Assembly: GCF_023952475.1 (NCBI RefSeq)
Contig: NZ_JALHRX010000006.1
Span: forward strand, 1-64,000
From: Cupriavidus sp. WGlv3
Lineage (GTDB): Bacteria; Pseudomonadota; Gammaproteobacteria; Burkholderiales; Burkholderiaceae
Reading direction: 5' to 3'
Length of the DNA: 64,000 nt
In this document: one piece after another, positions 51,339 to 61,504 of the stretch
How positions within the stretch are numbered: the stretch's first letter is position 1
How the letters are laid out: each line of letters begins with the position of its first letter
Program-made: the position numbers and the translations under genes
Notes under the pieces: model-generated
The model's database searches: none
What the model saw: only the letters and a program-made list of their open reading frames with translations
Told to the model about the DNA's origin: nothing

Positions 51339-52274
51339 ATGGGCTACCTGCTCCGACGCCTGGCCGCGACGCTGCCCGTGATGGCGGTGGTGGCCGTGGT
51401 GGTCTTCCTGCTGATCCACCTGTCGCCGGGCGATCCGGCGGCGCTGATCGCTGGCGACCTCGCCACCGTCGACGACATCGCCAGGCTGCGTGGCGTGCTG
51501 GGGCTGGACCAGCCGCTGTGGCGGCAATTCTTGCTGTGGCTCGGCCGGCTCGCCAGCGGCGACCTCGGCACCTCCATCTTTACCCAGGTGCCGGTGGCCC
51601 AGTTGCTGGCGCAGCGGCTGGAGCCAACCGTCTCCGTCGCCGCGCTGACCATGGTGCTGACCTTGCTCGTCGCGGTGCCGCTGGGAACGCTGGCCGCGTA
51701 TCGCGCCGGCAGCTGGGTCGACCGGCTGGTGATGCTGTTCGCGGTGCTGGCATTCTCGCTGCCGGTGTTTCTGGTGGGCTACCTGCTGGTCTATGCCTTC
51801 GCCATCCAGTTGCCGTGGTTCCCGGTGCAGGGCTACGCGCGCCTGGCCGACGGCGCCGGTGCGTGGCTGCACAGCCTGGTGCTGCCTTGCGTCAACCTGG
51901 CGCTGGTCTATATCGCGCTGGTGACCCGCATGACCCGCGCCACCGTGCTGGAAGTCCTGCACGAGGACTACATCCGCACTGCGCGCGCCAAGGGCCTGGG
52001 CGTGCTGCCGGTGCTGGGCCACGCGCTGCGCAACGCGGCGATCCCGATCGCCACCACGGTCGGCATGGGCATCGCGCTGCTGATCGGCGGCGTGGTCGTG
52101 ACCGAGACCGTATTTGCGATCCCGGGCGTCGGCCGCCTGGTGGTCGACTCGGTGCAGCGCCACGACTACCCGGTGATCCAGAGCGTGCTGCTGGTCTCCG
52201 CCGGGGTCTACGTGCTGATCAACCTGATGATCGACCTCAGCTACCGGCTGTTCGATCCACGCATCAAGTACTGA
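51339..52274 (+). CDS. ABC transporter permease, DppB type
   Basis: 311 residues from ATG 51339 (AGGAGAG 9 bases upstream); the open frame extends 24 codons farther but without a ribosome site. It begins [23 protein letters not shown] and has six helices, the DppB-type HLSPGDPA motif after the first helix, and the EAA loop [24 protein letters not shown] at about 208-231. The stop overlaps the next start (TGATG), so the permease pair is translationally coupled. Confidence 0.94.
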   Translation: MGYLLRRLAATLPVMAVVAVVVFLLIHLSPGDPAALIAGDLATVDDIARLRGVLGLDQPLWRQFLLWLGRLASGDLGTSIFTQVPVAQLLAQRLEPTVSVAALTMVLTLLVAVPLGTLAAYRAGSWVDRLVMLFAVLAFSLPVFLVGYLLVYAFAIQLPWFPVQGYARLADGAGAWLHSLVLPCVNLALVYIALVTRMTRATVLEVLHEDYIRTARAKGLGVLPVLGHALRNAAIPIATTVGMGIALLIGGVVVTETVFAIPGVGRLVVDSVQRHDYPVIQSVLLVSAGVYVLINLMIDLSYRLFDPRIKY

Positions 52275-53194
52275 TGGCTTTCGCCGCGAGACCTGCTGAC
52301 ATGACCCCCTCCCTGCCCGCGACCGAACCTGCCGTACCGGCACCCGACCATGCGCCCTTCGTGCTGCCGCGCTGGCACTGGGCGCGCAAGCACCCCACGC
52401 TGGTCCTGGGCGCGCTGCTGCTGGCGCTGATCGCCGCGCTCTCCATCGGCGCGCCCTGGATTGCCACCGTCGACCCGCAGGACATCGACCCGCTGGCGCG
52501 CATGCAGCCGCCCTCGGCCGAGCACTGGTTTGGCACCGACGCACTGGGCCGCGACGTGTTCAGCCGCACGGTCTGGGGCGGCCGCGTATCCATGATCGTG
52601 GGCCTGTCGGTCGGGCTGCTCGCAACCGTGTCCGGCGTGCTGCTGGGCCTGGTCGCGGGCTTCGTGCGCCGGGCAGACGCCCTGGTGATGCGCGTGATGG
52701 ACGGCCTGATGGCAATCCCGGGCATCCTGCTGGCGATCGCGCTGATGGCCGTTACGCAGGCCAGCCTGTCCGCGGTGATCATCGCCATCACCATCCCCGA
52801 GATCCCGCGCGTGGTGCGGCTGGTGCGCTCGCTGGCGCTGACGCTGCGCGAGCAGCTCTACGTCGAGGCGGCGCATGCCGTCGGCACCCGCCTGCCGGTC
52901 ATCCTGATGCGCCACGTGGTGCCCAACATGGTCGCGCCGCTGATCGTGCAGGCCACTTTCGTGGCCGCCACCGCCGTGCTGACCGAAGCCGCCCTGTCTT
53001 TCCTCGGCGTCGGCGTGCCCGCCCAGACGCCGAGCTGGGGCAACATGATGGCCGAAGGGCGCAATTTCGTGGCCGTGGCCTTCCACATCATCCTGTATCC
53101 GGGAATCCTGCTGGCCGCGACCGTGCTGGCCATCAACCTGCTTGGCGACGGCTTGCGCGACGCGCTCGATCCGCGCCTGGCGCGGCAACTCTGA
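52274..53194 (+). CDS. ABC transporter permease, DppC type
   Basis: 306 residues from ATG 52274, overlapping the previous stop; ATG 52301 is an alternative. A Pro-rich start is followed by the OppC N-terminal helix, [21 protein letters not shown] (the OppC signature), six helices and the EAA loop [23 protein letters not shown]. It forms the channel heterodimer with the DppB-type subunit. Confidence 0.94.
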   Translation: MAFAARPADMTPSLPATEPAVPAPDHAPFVLPRWHWARKHPTLVLGALLLALIAALSIGAPWIATVDPQDIDPLARMQPPSAEHWFGTDALGRDVFSRTVWGGRVSMIVGLSVGLLATVSGVLLGLVAGFVRRADALVMRVMDGLMAIPGILLAIALMAVTQASLSAVIIAITIPEIPRVVRLVRSLALTLREQLYVEAAHAVGTRLPVILMRHVVPNMVAPLIVQATFVAATAVLTEAALSFLGVGVPAQTPSWGNMMAEGRNFVAVAFHIILYPGILLAATVLAINLLGDGLRDALDPRLARQL

Positions 53195-53210
53195 ATCCGG
53201 GAGCGCAACC

Positions 53211-54262
<1,052 letters not shown>

Positions 54263-54266
<4 letters not shown>

Positions 54267-55255
54267 GCACGACCTCCGCCACGCCAACGCCCCTGCTCAA
54301 GGTCGACCGCCTCACGAAACACTACCTCGCATCGCGGCGCTGGCTGGCACCACCCAGGCCGCCGATCCAGGCGGTGGACGGCGTGTCCTTCACCGTGGAG
54401 CGCGGCGAGACGCTATCGCTGGTCGGCGAATCCGGCTGCGGCAAGACCACCACTGCCAAGTCGGTGCTGCGCCTGGTCGAGCCGACGTCAGGCTCGGTGC
54501 GGCTCGACGGCGAAGAACTGCTGGGCCTGCCGGCAAGCGTCATGCGCCAGCGCCGGCGCGACCTGCAGATCATCTTCCAGGACCCCTACGCCTCGCTCAG
54601 CCCGCGGCTGACGGCGGGCGAGATCGTCGGCGAACCGCTGCGCAATTTCGGCCAGCAGTCCCGGGCCGAGCGCAACGAGCGCGTGCAATGGCTGTTCAGC
54701 AAGGTCGGCCTGCGGCCTGAAGCCGTGCGCAAGTTCCCGCATGAGTTCTCCGGCGGGCAGCGCCAGCGGCTGGGCATCGCGCGCGCGTTGGCACTCAAGC
54801 CAAAGCTGATCGTCTGCGACGAACCGGTGTCGGCGCTCGACGTCTCGGTCCAGGCGCAAGTGGTCAACCTGCTGATGGACCTGCAGGCCGAATTTGGCAT
54901 CGCCTACCTGTTCGTCGCGCACGACCTGGCCGTGGTGCGCCATATCAGCCACCGGGTCGCGGTGATGTACCTCGGCCAGATCGTCGAACTGGCCGACCGC
55001 GACACGCTGTTCGCCGCGCCGCGCCATCCCTATACGGAGATCCTGCTCTCCGCCGTGCCGGTGCCCGATCCGCGCATGCCCGCCCGGCGCCTGCTGCTGC
55101 AGGGCGATCCCCCCAGTCCGGCCAATCCGCCACCGGGCTGCCGCTTCCACACGCGCTGCCCGCATGCGCAAGCCCTCTGCAAGGAACAGGCCCCCATGCT
55201 TGCCGAACGGCCGTCTGCCACCGGCAGCCACCTGGTGGCCTGCCATTTCCGCTGA
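54263..55255 (+). CDS. ABC transporter ATP-binding protein, DppF type
   Basis: 330 residues from ATG 54263 in an ATGA overlap. Walker [24 protein letters not shown] signature, Walker [23 protein letters not shown], and the C-terminal Cys cluster [14 protein letters not shown]. Completes a five-component importer of the dipeptide/oligopeptide family. Confidence 0.94.
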
Positions 55256-55286
55256 CCACTACGCTCCAGTCCAGTAAAGGAATCCC

Positions 55287-56792
55287 ATGTCCGACCCCAT
55301 CGCTGCACACGCCCCGCACTATGACCTGCTGATTGCCGGCGGCACCGTGATCGACGGCAGCAAGGCACCCCGCTTCAGCGCCGATATCGGCGTGCGCGAC
55401 GGCTGCATCGCGGCGATCGGCGACCTCGCCGGGCACACGGCCGACTGTGTGCTGGACGCAACCGGCCTGGTCGTCGCCCCTGGCTTTATCGACGCGCACA
55501 CGCATGATGACCAGGCGGTGCTGTCGCAACCCACCATGCCGTTCAAGGTGTCGCAGGGCGTCACCACCGTGATCTCCGGCAACTGCGGCATCAGCGCCGC
55601 GCCGCTGCGTGCCGGCATGGACCTGCCGATGCCGCTGAGCCTGATCGACACACCGGCGGAAGGCCGCTTCACCACCTTTGCGGCCTATCTCGACGCGCTG
55701 CGCGCCGCGCCGAGTTCGGTCAACCTGGCCGCCATGGTCGGGCATTCGACCTTGCGCGCGGTCACCATGACGGCGCTGGACCGGCCAGCGGATGCCGCAG
55801 AGATCGCGGCCATGCAGGCGCTGGTCGAGGAGGCCATGCAAGCCGGCGCGATCGGCCTGTCGACCGGCACCTTCTACCCGCCCGCCGCCATGGCGACGGC
55901 CGAGGAGATCATCGAGGTCTGCCGGCCGCTCAGTGCCCGCAAGGCGCTCTATGTCACGCATATGCGCGACGAGTCCGACCATGTCATGGACTCGCTCGAC
56001 GAGACCTTCCGCATCGGCCGCGAGCTCGGCGTGCCGGTGGTGGTATCGCACCACAAGGTGCAGAGGCAGGCCAATTTTGGCAAGAGCCAGGTGACCCTGC
56101 CTTATATCCGCGAGGCCATGAAGCACCAGTGCGTGTCACTCGACTGCTACCCGTACACGGCCGGCTCGACCATGATCCGCACCGATCGTGGCATGCTCGA
56201 CGGCCGGGTGCTGATCGCCGCCAGCCAGCCGCACCCCGAATGCGCCGGCCGCGATCTTGACGACATCGCCAGGGAATGGGGCGTGCCCAAGGACGAAGCC
56301 GCGCGCCGCCTGCAGCCGGGCACCGCGATCTACTTTCAGATGGACGAGGACGACGTCCAGCGCATCCTTGCCTTTGACGAAACGATGATCGGCTCCGACG
56401 GCATCCCCGTCGGCGCCAGCCCGCACCCGCGCCTGTGGGGCACCTTCCCGCGCGTGCTGGGGCACTACTGCCGCGAGGTCGGCCTGTTTCCGCTGGAGAC
56501 GGCGGTCTGGAAAATGACCGGGCTGACGGCGCGCAATTTCGGCCTGCACCGGCGCGGCACGCTCGCCGTGGGCAACCATGCCGACATCGTCATTTTCGAC
56601 GCGGCCAGCGTGCGCGATGCCGCCAGCTACGAAACCCCCACCCGGCCAGCCGAAGGCATCGACACCGTGATCGTCAACGGCGCCATTACCTGGCGGCACG
56701 GCGCGCACAGCGGAGCACGCAACGGCCAGGTCATCACGCGGCCAGCAGATCCCGAAGCGGGAGACGCGGCGGCCGTCCAGAACCCGCATTAA
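55287..56792 (+). CDS. D-aminoacylase (N-acyl-D-amino-acid deacylase family)
   Basis: 501 residues, amidohydrolase superfamily. DLLIAGGTVIDG begins the composite beta domain. The metal site includes His71 and His73 (DAHTHDD) and Cys100 in SGNCGIS, a Cys ligand characteristic of D-aminoacylases. VSHHKVQ and GSDGIP supply later ligands and the catalytic Asp. The C-terminus RNFGLHRRGTLAVGNHADIVIFDA closes the domain. The reaction is release of free D-amino acids from N-acyl-D-amino acids; the DauA-like enzyme upstream would then oxidise them. It lies 31 bases after the last transporter gene, so is the end of the same operon. Confidence 0.93.
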   Translation: MSDPIAAHAPHYDLLIAGGTVIDGSKAPRFSADIGVRDGCIAAIGDLAGHTADCVLDATGLVVAPGFIDAHTHDDQAVLSQPTMPFKVSQGVTTVISGNCGISAAPLRAGMDLPMPLSLIDTPAEGRFTTFAAYLDALRAAPSSVNLAAMVGHSTLRAVTMTALDRPADAAEIAAMQALVEEAMQAGAIGLSTGTFYPPAAMATAEEIIEVCRPLSARKALYVTHMRDESDHVMDSLDETFRIGRELGVPVVVSHHKVQRQANFGKSQVTLPYIREAMKHQCVSLDCYPYTAGSTMIRTDRGMLDGRVLIAASQPHPECAGRDLDDIAREWGVPKDEAARRLQPGTAIYFQMDEDDVQRILAFDETMIGSDGIPVGASPHPRLWGTFPRVLGHYCREVGLFPLETAVWKMTGLTARNFGLHRRGTLAVGNHADIVIFDAASVRDAASYETPTRPAEGIDTVIVNGAITWRHGAHSGARNGQVITRPADPEAGDAAAVQNPH

Positions 56793-56829
56793 GGGGCCTT
56801 GATATGGCGGACCAGGCACCCGCGTCATG

Positions 56830-56848
56830 GCCCGGCCCGAGGCCGGGC
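56830..56848. terminator. GC-rich hairpin between convergent genes
   Basis: Arms GCCCGGCC (56830-56837) and GGCCGGGC (56841-56848) with a 3-base loop lie between the D-aminoacylase stop and the convergent pssA stop. A second palindrome (ATCCGCCGGCGGAT, 56853-56866) follows. No T-tract is present. Likely bidirectional transcription barrier. Confidence 0.45.
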
Positions 56849-56865
56849 GCGAATCCGCCGGCGGA

Positions 56866-57504
56866 TCAGAACTTCGGGATACGCAACGTCTTGCTGACCA
56901 TCAGCGTGCCCGACAGCGCGAACAGCAGCACCAGCGGATGCAGCACGGCGGGGCCTAGCACCCATGCGCCGCCAGGCAGTTCGCCGCCCAGCTGGCCTTG
57001 CGACGCGCACCAAGTCAGCACGGCAGTCAGCAGCACGCTGGTCGGGATCGGCGTGCCTTCGAAGTACGCCACCTTGCCGCTGTCGCTGCCGGCCGCCAGC
57101 GATTCGGCGGTGACATTGAAGCGCGCCAGCCGGCTGACGCCACAGCAGACAAAGTAGATCAGCACCGCCAGGTCCCAGCCGCCGCGCATGCCGGCGGCAA
57201 AGGCCAGCGTGGCGGGGCCGACGCCGAACGAGATCACGTCGGCCAGTGAATCCAGTTCGCGCCCCAGCGCGGAATGCGCGTGGCGCCAGCGCGCGATGCG
57301 GCCGTCCAGCACGTCGAAGATAAAGGCCAGCGGCGCCAGCGCCGCCGCCGTATAGAAATGCGACAGCTGCTGGTCGGCCACGTAAAACATCGCAAAGAAC
57401 ACCGACCCCATGCCGCAGGCCGCGTTGCCGAGGGTGAAGACGTCGGCCAGCTGCAACTCACGCAGCATCGAGAAATGGCGGGGGCGTTCGGGCCGGGTGT
57501 TCAT
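56866..57504 (-). CDS. pssA: CDP-diacylglycerol--serine O-phosphatidyltransferase
   Basis: 212 residues with the complete CDP-alcohol phosphotransferase motif: DVLDGRIARW then, eight residues on, GRELDSLAD (about residues 64-89), which holds the metal-binding Asp residues. Six to seven membrane helices surround it. The enzyme makes phosphatidylserine from CDP-diacylglycerol and serine, feeding phosphatidylethanolamine synthesis. The ADVFTLGNAACGMGSVFFA start is typical of the PssA subfamily of the superfamily; the small size fits the type found in many betaproteobacteria. The neighbour upstream, 9 bases away, is a small ABM protein. Confidence 0.92.
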   Translation of the reverse strand: MNTRPERPRHFSMLRELQLADVFTLGNAACGMGSVFFAMFYVADQQLSHFYTAAALAPLAFIFDVLDGRIARWRHAHSALGRELDSLADVISFGVGPATLAFAAGMRGGWDLAVLIYFVCCGVSRLARFNVTAESLAAGSDSGKVAYFEGTPIPTSVLLTAVLTWCASQGQLGGELPGGAWVLGPAVLHPLVLLFALSGTLMVSKTLRIPKF

Positions 57505-57513
57505 GGCGCGCGC

Positions 57514-57804
57514 TTACAGGACCTTGGACACGTGGTGCACGTTGGGCGGCGCGGCGAAGGTTTCCGCTACCAGCCCGCGCCATTGCTGGAACTCGGGCGA
57601 TTCGCGGAACAGGACCATATGGTCGTCCACGGTTTCCCAGTCCACCACCAGCGTGTACTGGTCCGGCTGCTCGATCGAGCGGAACAACTGCACGCCGTGG
57701 CAGCCGTGCGAGCGCAGGAACAGCGGCGTGGCCTGGCTCACGCCTTGCTCGAACTGCTTGTCCATGCCGGGCTTGATGGTGATTTGCGCGATTTCCTTGA
57801 TCAT
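57514..57804 (-). CDS. Antibiotic biosynthesis monooxygenase (ABM) family protein
   Basis: 96 residues with the ferredoxin-like ABM pattern: IAQITIKPGMDKQFEQGVSQA at the start, GCHGVQLFRSIEQPDQYTLVVDWETVDDH in the middle and FRESPEFQQWRGLVAE afterwards. Members are dimeric and include quinol monooxygenases and uncharacterised stress proteins. A specific substrate cannot be named. Its stop is 9 bases from the pssA start, so the two are probably co-transcribed. Confidence 0.9.
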   Translation of the reverse strand: MIKEIAQITIKPGMDKQFEQGVSQATPLFLRSHGCHGVQLFRSIEQPDQYTLVVDWETVDDHMVLFRESPEFQQWRGLVAETFAAPPNVHHVSKVL

Positions 57805-57958
57805 GTCGTCGTGGCGATGAGGTGGATGCCGGCGCCGGTCGGGTACCTGCGGGTCTCTACTACCTTAGCACGATCGCGGCGTCACATGCCTGCGGCAAGC
57901 ATTCCGTTACAAGCGGGGGTTAGCATCGTCCACCTTGCCACGACCTGCCGAAACCGCC

Positions 57959-59770
57959 ATGCGTCTGCCCCTGCCTGAATGCAGCATTGCGCTGTCCATC
58001 CTTTACCTCGCCTGGCTGATGGGCTTGCCCTCCGGCGCGGATGCTGCAATGCAGCCATGCGGCAGCCCAGCAACCGCGCTTGCCGACATCCGCAGCGCCG
58101 GCCAGGCTTCGCCGCTGGCGGGGCGCGTGATCGAAATACAGGCCATCGTCACGGCAGACTTCAGCGGCGACGGCGGCCTGCGCGGCTTCTTCCTGCAGAC
58201 CGCGGACACGCAGCGCGTGCATCGGCCGGGTCTTTCGGAAGGGCTCTTTGTCTACGCACCGCGCGCCCGGGCCAATGTCGGCGACATGGTGCGTGTGTCC
58301 GGAAAGATCGAAGAAAAATTCGGACAAAAGCAACTGGTGCTGTCAGGCGCGCCCGTCGTCTGCGCGCGGGGGCTGTCCGTCACGCCGCCAACGCTGACGC
58401 TGCCGCTTGCCGGCGAATCCGACCTGGCCGCCCTGGAGGGCATGCTGGTGCGGCTGCCGCAGGTGCTGACCGTCAGCGATACCCATGAACTCGGCCGGTA
58501 TGGCACCTTGGTGCTGAGCCATGGGCGCCCCATCGCGCCCACGCAACAGGCCCTGCCGGGACCGGCTGCGCAGCAATCCGCGGCGGCCAATGCCCGCAAC
58601 CGGTTGTTACTTGACGATGGCTCGACGCGCCAGTTTCCCGCCGTGGTGCCCTACCCGCCCCCGCGCCTGTCAGCGGACCATCCGGTACGCGCAGGCGATA
58701 CCGTCACTGGCGTGCAGGGCGTGCTGGAGCGACGCCACGGACAGTGGCGGCTGCAACCGGTGCATGGTGCCGGCGCACCGGTCTACCAGCGCGCCAACCC
58801 GCGCCCCGCGGCGCCGCCGCGGCATCCCGCCACCGCGCTGCGCGTGGCGGCCTTCAACCTGCAGAACTACTTCAATGGCGACGGCCACGGCGGGGGCTTC
58901 GATGCATCCGACAACCGCGGCGCGCAGGACAGCGCAGCGCTGGCACGGCAACAGGCCAAGCTGGTGGCCGCGCTACGCGGCCTGGACGCCGACGTGATCG
59001 GCCTGATGGAAGTCCAGAACAATGGCTATGGCCCGACCGGCGCGATCCGCCAGTTGGCCGCGCTGCTGGGCCCGGACTGGCGCGTGGCCGACCCAGGCAC
59101 CCCTGCGCTTGGCGCCGATGCCATCGCGGTCGGGCTGCTGTACAACGCCCGCACCGCGCTGCCCGCCGGGCGGGTGGCCACCACATGGCTGGGCGAGCGC
59201 AGCCGCCAGCCGCTCGCGGCCACCTTCCGTGCCGCGGCGGGTGGCGCGCCGGTGACGGTGGTGGTCAACCATTTCAAATCCAAGAACTGTGTCGAAGCCG
59301 CCGGCGCGCAAACCGACCAGCGCGACGGCCAGGGCTGCTGGAACCCGGCACGCGTGCAGGCCGCCGACACCCTGGCCCGCTGGCTCGGCACCGCGCCGAC
59401 CGGCGTCGCCGACGCGGGCGTGCTGGTGATCGGCGACCTGAACAGCTACGCGATGGAGGACCCGATAAGGCTACTGGCACGGCGCGGCTACGCCGACCTG
59501 GTCGCGCGCTTTGCCGGCCCGCACGCCTACAGCTACGTCTACGCGGCACAGGCCGGCTACCTGGACCACGTGCTCGCCGACGCTACCGCCGCGGCCCACG
59601 TCGTTGCCGTGCATGTATGGCATATCAATGCCGACGAGCCCGCGGCCTTCGCCTATGCCCCGGCCCCGGGCTCCGGCGCCGCCCCCGGCTTCTATGCGCC
59701 CGGCCCGTACCGCTCCTCCGATCACGACCCTTTGGTGGTCGATTTCGCCAGCAGCCCGCGCGCCAGGTAA
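57959..59770 (+). CDS. Secreted ExeM/NucH-type nuclease (endonuclease/exonuclease/phosphatase fold)
   Basis: 603 residues from ATG 57959, which gives a signal peptide ending near GADAAM; a TTG eight codons upstream is less likely. An OB-fold-like region (about 35-290, IEIQAIVTADFSGDGGLRGFFLQT and DTVTGVQGVLERRHGQWRLQP) precedes the EEP domain. Its catalytic motifs are VAAFNLQNYF (Asn), IGLMEVQNNG (Glu), VIGDLNSY and YRSSDHDPLVV (Asp-His). ExeM-type enzymes degrade extracellular DNA. CGS and NCV..GQGCWNP contain paired Cys residues that fit an exported protein. The 3' end overlaps the convergent DUF2127 gene by 49 bases. Confidence 0.9.
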   Translation: MRLPLPECSIALSILYLAWLMGLPSGADAAMQPCGSPATALADIRSAGQASPLAGRVIEIQAIVTADFSGDGGLRGFFLQTADTQRVHRPGLSEGLFVYAPRARANVGDMVRVSGKIEEKFGQKQLVLSGAPVVCARGLSVTPPTLTLPLAGESDLAALEGMLVRLPQVLTVSDTHELGRYGTLVLSHGRPIAPTQQALPGPAAQQSAAANARNRLLLDDGSTRQFPAVVPYPPPRLSADHPVRAGDTVTGVQGVLERRHGQWRLQPVHGAGAPVYQRANPRPAAPPRHPATALRVAAFNLQNYFNGDGHGGGFDASDNRGAQDSAALARQQAKLVAALRGLDADVIGLMEVQNNGYGPTGAIRQLAALLGPDWRVADPGTPALGADAIAVGLLYNARTALPAGRVATTWLGERSRQPLAATFRAAAGGAPVTVVVNHFKSKNCVEAAGAQTDQRDGQGCWNPARVQAADTLARWLGTAPTGVADAGVLVIGDLNSYAMEDPIRLLARRGYADLVARFAGPHAYSYVYAAQAGYLDHVLADATAAAHVVAVHVWHINADEPAAFAYAPAPGSGAAPGFYAPGPYRSSDHDPLVVDFASSPRAR

Positions 59771-60189
59771 AGCACCACCAGCAGGTTGGCCGCGGCCAGC
59801 GCGCCATGCAGCCAGCTGGGATGGACCAGGGCCTCGTACAGTTCCAGCGGGATATAGATGCCCCCCGACCACACCCCGAGCCAGTTGCCCCAGGCCAGCC
59901 CGCGCCACAGCCCGTAGGCCTCGGCAAAGCGCAGCAGCGCATAGGCCGCGGCGGATGCGCCGATGGCCCACAGGCGCGCATTGTCGGGATGTTCGAGCAG
60001 CGACAGGAAGATGGTGGGATAGCGGCTGGCCGGATTGACATGCCAGCGCTGGATGATGGCTTCGGCCAGGGCCTGGGCATCGCGATGCAGCAGTGCGGCC
60101 AGGCCCAGCCCGGCCACGATCACCAGCAGCCCCTTGGCGGCCTCGAACAACGCAATGCTCCTGAGGCCCAGTGCGCCCTGCTTTGCCAT
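59722..60189 (-). CDS. DUF2127 membrane protein
   Basis: 155 residues with four hydrophobic helices: GLLVIVAGLGLAALLH, LWAIGASAAAYALLRFAEAYGLWRG, WLGVWSGGIYIPLELYEAL and LAAANLLVVLYLARGLL. The LRSIALFEAAKG start and the GLWRGLAWGNWLGVWSGGIYIPLE core match the DUF2127 family. The function of the family is unknown. Overlaps the ExeM-type gene tail-to-tail. Confidence 0.85.
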   Translation of the reverse strand: MAKQGALGLRSIALFEAAKGLLVIVAGLGLAALLHRDAQALAEAIIQRWHVNPASRYPTIFLSLLEHPDNARLWAIGASAAAYALLRFAEAYGLWRGLAWGNWLGVWSGGIYIPLELYEALVHPSWLHGALAAANLLVVLYLARGLLAKSTTKGS

Positions 60190-60279
60190 GCGGTATCTCC
60201 GGTCGATGCAAGATCTGCAAAGCCGGTATTGTGCAATATCGGCAAACGCAAGGGCTCGGCGCGCCGTGCGCGTGCCCGG

Positions 60280-61437
60280 CTACCGTTTCGACTTCTGGTA
60301 AGTGCCGATCAGTTCCGCCTTGGCCAGCATGTGGCCTTGCATCGCCCGCTCCAGGGTTGGCTTGTCCGGCTGGCCAATGTCCGGCAGCGCCACATCCAGC
60401 GCGTAGAGCTTGAAGACATAGCGGTGCCGGCCGATCGGCGGACACGGGCCGCCGTAGCCAGTGCGCTGCCAGTCGTTGAGCCCCTGGCGCGTGCCGGCCG
60501 GCAGCCCGGCGCTGGCGATATCGGCGGGAAGTGCGGCGGCATCGGCCGGCAGGTTGTAGAGCAGCCAGTGGACCCAGGTCATCTTCGGCGCGGCGGGATC
60601 AGGTGCGTCCGGATCGTCGACGATCAGCGCCAGGCTTGCCGTGCCTTGCGGCAGGCCGGTCCAGGCCAGCGGCGGAGAAATATCGGCGCCCTCGCAGGTG
60701 TGCTGTGCCGGGATCTCGCCGCCCGGGGCAAATGCGGTCGATTGCAGCTGGAACGGCATACGGGCCTCGCTGGATGCAATGAGGGATGGCTCCAACTTAG
60801 GCCGGATCGGTGCCCCGCGCAAGGCAGCACGCGGCGATGGCGGCGGCTCGGTTTCGAGCACGGCCTTGAGCCGGCGCAGGGCTTCGGTGGACTCCGCCTG
60901 CAACTGCTCCCGCAGCATCAGCCGGTTGATCAACGCAAACAGCAGCGTCGGCGAACGGTAGCGGAATTCGCGTTCAAAGCGTGTGCGTTCGGCCGCCGGC
61001 GTCAGCGAGGGGGTGATGGCAGGCGTCAGCCGGTAGGTGATGGTGCCGACGCGCTGCCCGCCGGCCACGCCCTCGATCGACCACGTGCGCGGCCGCTGGC
61101 TTTCGATCACTGTCCAGACCACCACGCCGCCGCGCTGCGCCGCCATGAAGGTCTCGGCGACGCGTTCGCCGCGCTCCAGCGGGTGGTCGGTGGCGCCAGC
61201 GACGCCGAGCGAGGCCGGATGCCACGCGGGCCAGTGCCGCGGCGTCGCGACATAGTCGAAGACCTGCGCCAGCGGGCGCGCGATCACCACCTCGACATGG
61301 ACGGCGGTGCGGTCAGACCATGGCAGCGGCGCCAGCAGCAGGCCCACGGTGACTGCGGCAAAGATAAATCCCCAGAGCAGTTTCCTGTGTCGGAGCATGG
61401 CGGCGGGACCGGACGCAACCAGGACGCACCCGTGCAT
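60280..61437 (-). CDS. Fused SRPBCC-type protein and YbhB/YbcL (PEBP) protein
   Basis: 385 codons in one frame. Residues 1-40 hold a membrane helix (KLLWGFIFAAVTVGLLLAPL). Residues about 45-200 look like a SRPBCC/polyketide-cyclase-like fold (VHVEVVIARPLAQVFDYVATPRHWPAW). After a Pro-rich linker, residue 227 is a Met that begins a complete YbhB/YbcL Raf-kinase-inhibitor-like protein: FAPGGEIPAQHTCEGADISPPLAW, LALIVDDPDAPDP, and GPCPPIGRHRYVFKLYALD. This 159-residue part has normal stand-alone length and its ATG (60759) has GAGG five bases before it. So it may be made both as the fusion and alone. Substrates are unknown. Confidence 0.8.
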   Translation of the reverse strand: MHGCVLVASGPAAMLRHRKLLWGFIFAAVTVGLLLAPLPWSDRTAVHVEVVIARPLAQVFDYVATPRHWPAWHPASLGVAGATDHPLERGERVAETFMAAQRGGVVVWTVIESQRPRTWSIEGVAGGQRVGTITYRLTPAITPSLTPAAERTRFEREFRYRSPTLLFALINRLMLREQLQAESTEALRRLKAVLETEPPPSPRAALRGAPIRPKLEPSLIASSEARMPFQLQSTAFAPGGEIPAQHTCEGADISPPLAWTGLPQGTASLALIVDDPDAPDPAAPKMTWVHWLLYNLPADAAALPADIASAGLPAGTRQGLNDWQRTGYGGPCPPIGRHRYVFKLYALDVALPDIGQPDKPTLERAMQGHMLAKAELIGTYQKSKR

Positions 61438-61504
61438 CCCTTGCGCATGGCGCGATGCTTACAGTGTAGTGACTGCCCGGCATCGCGCCAGTCCCGTGCG
61501 TGGC

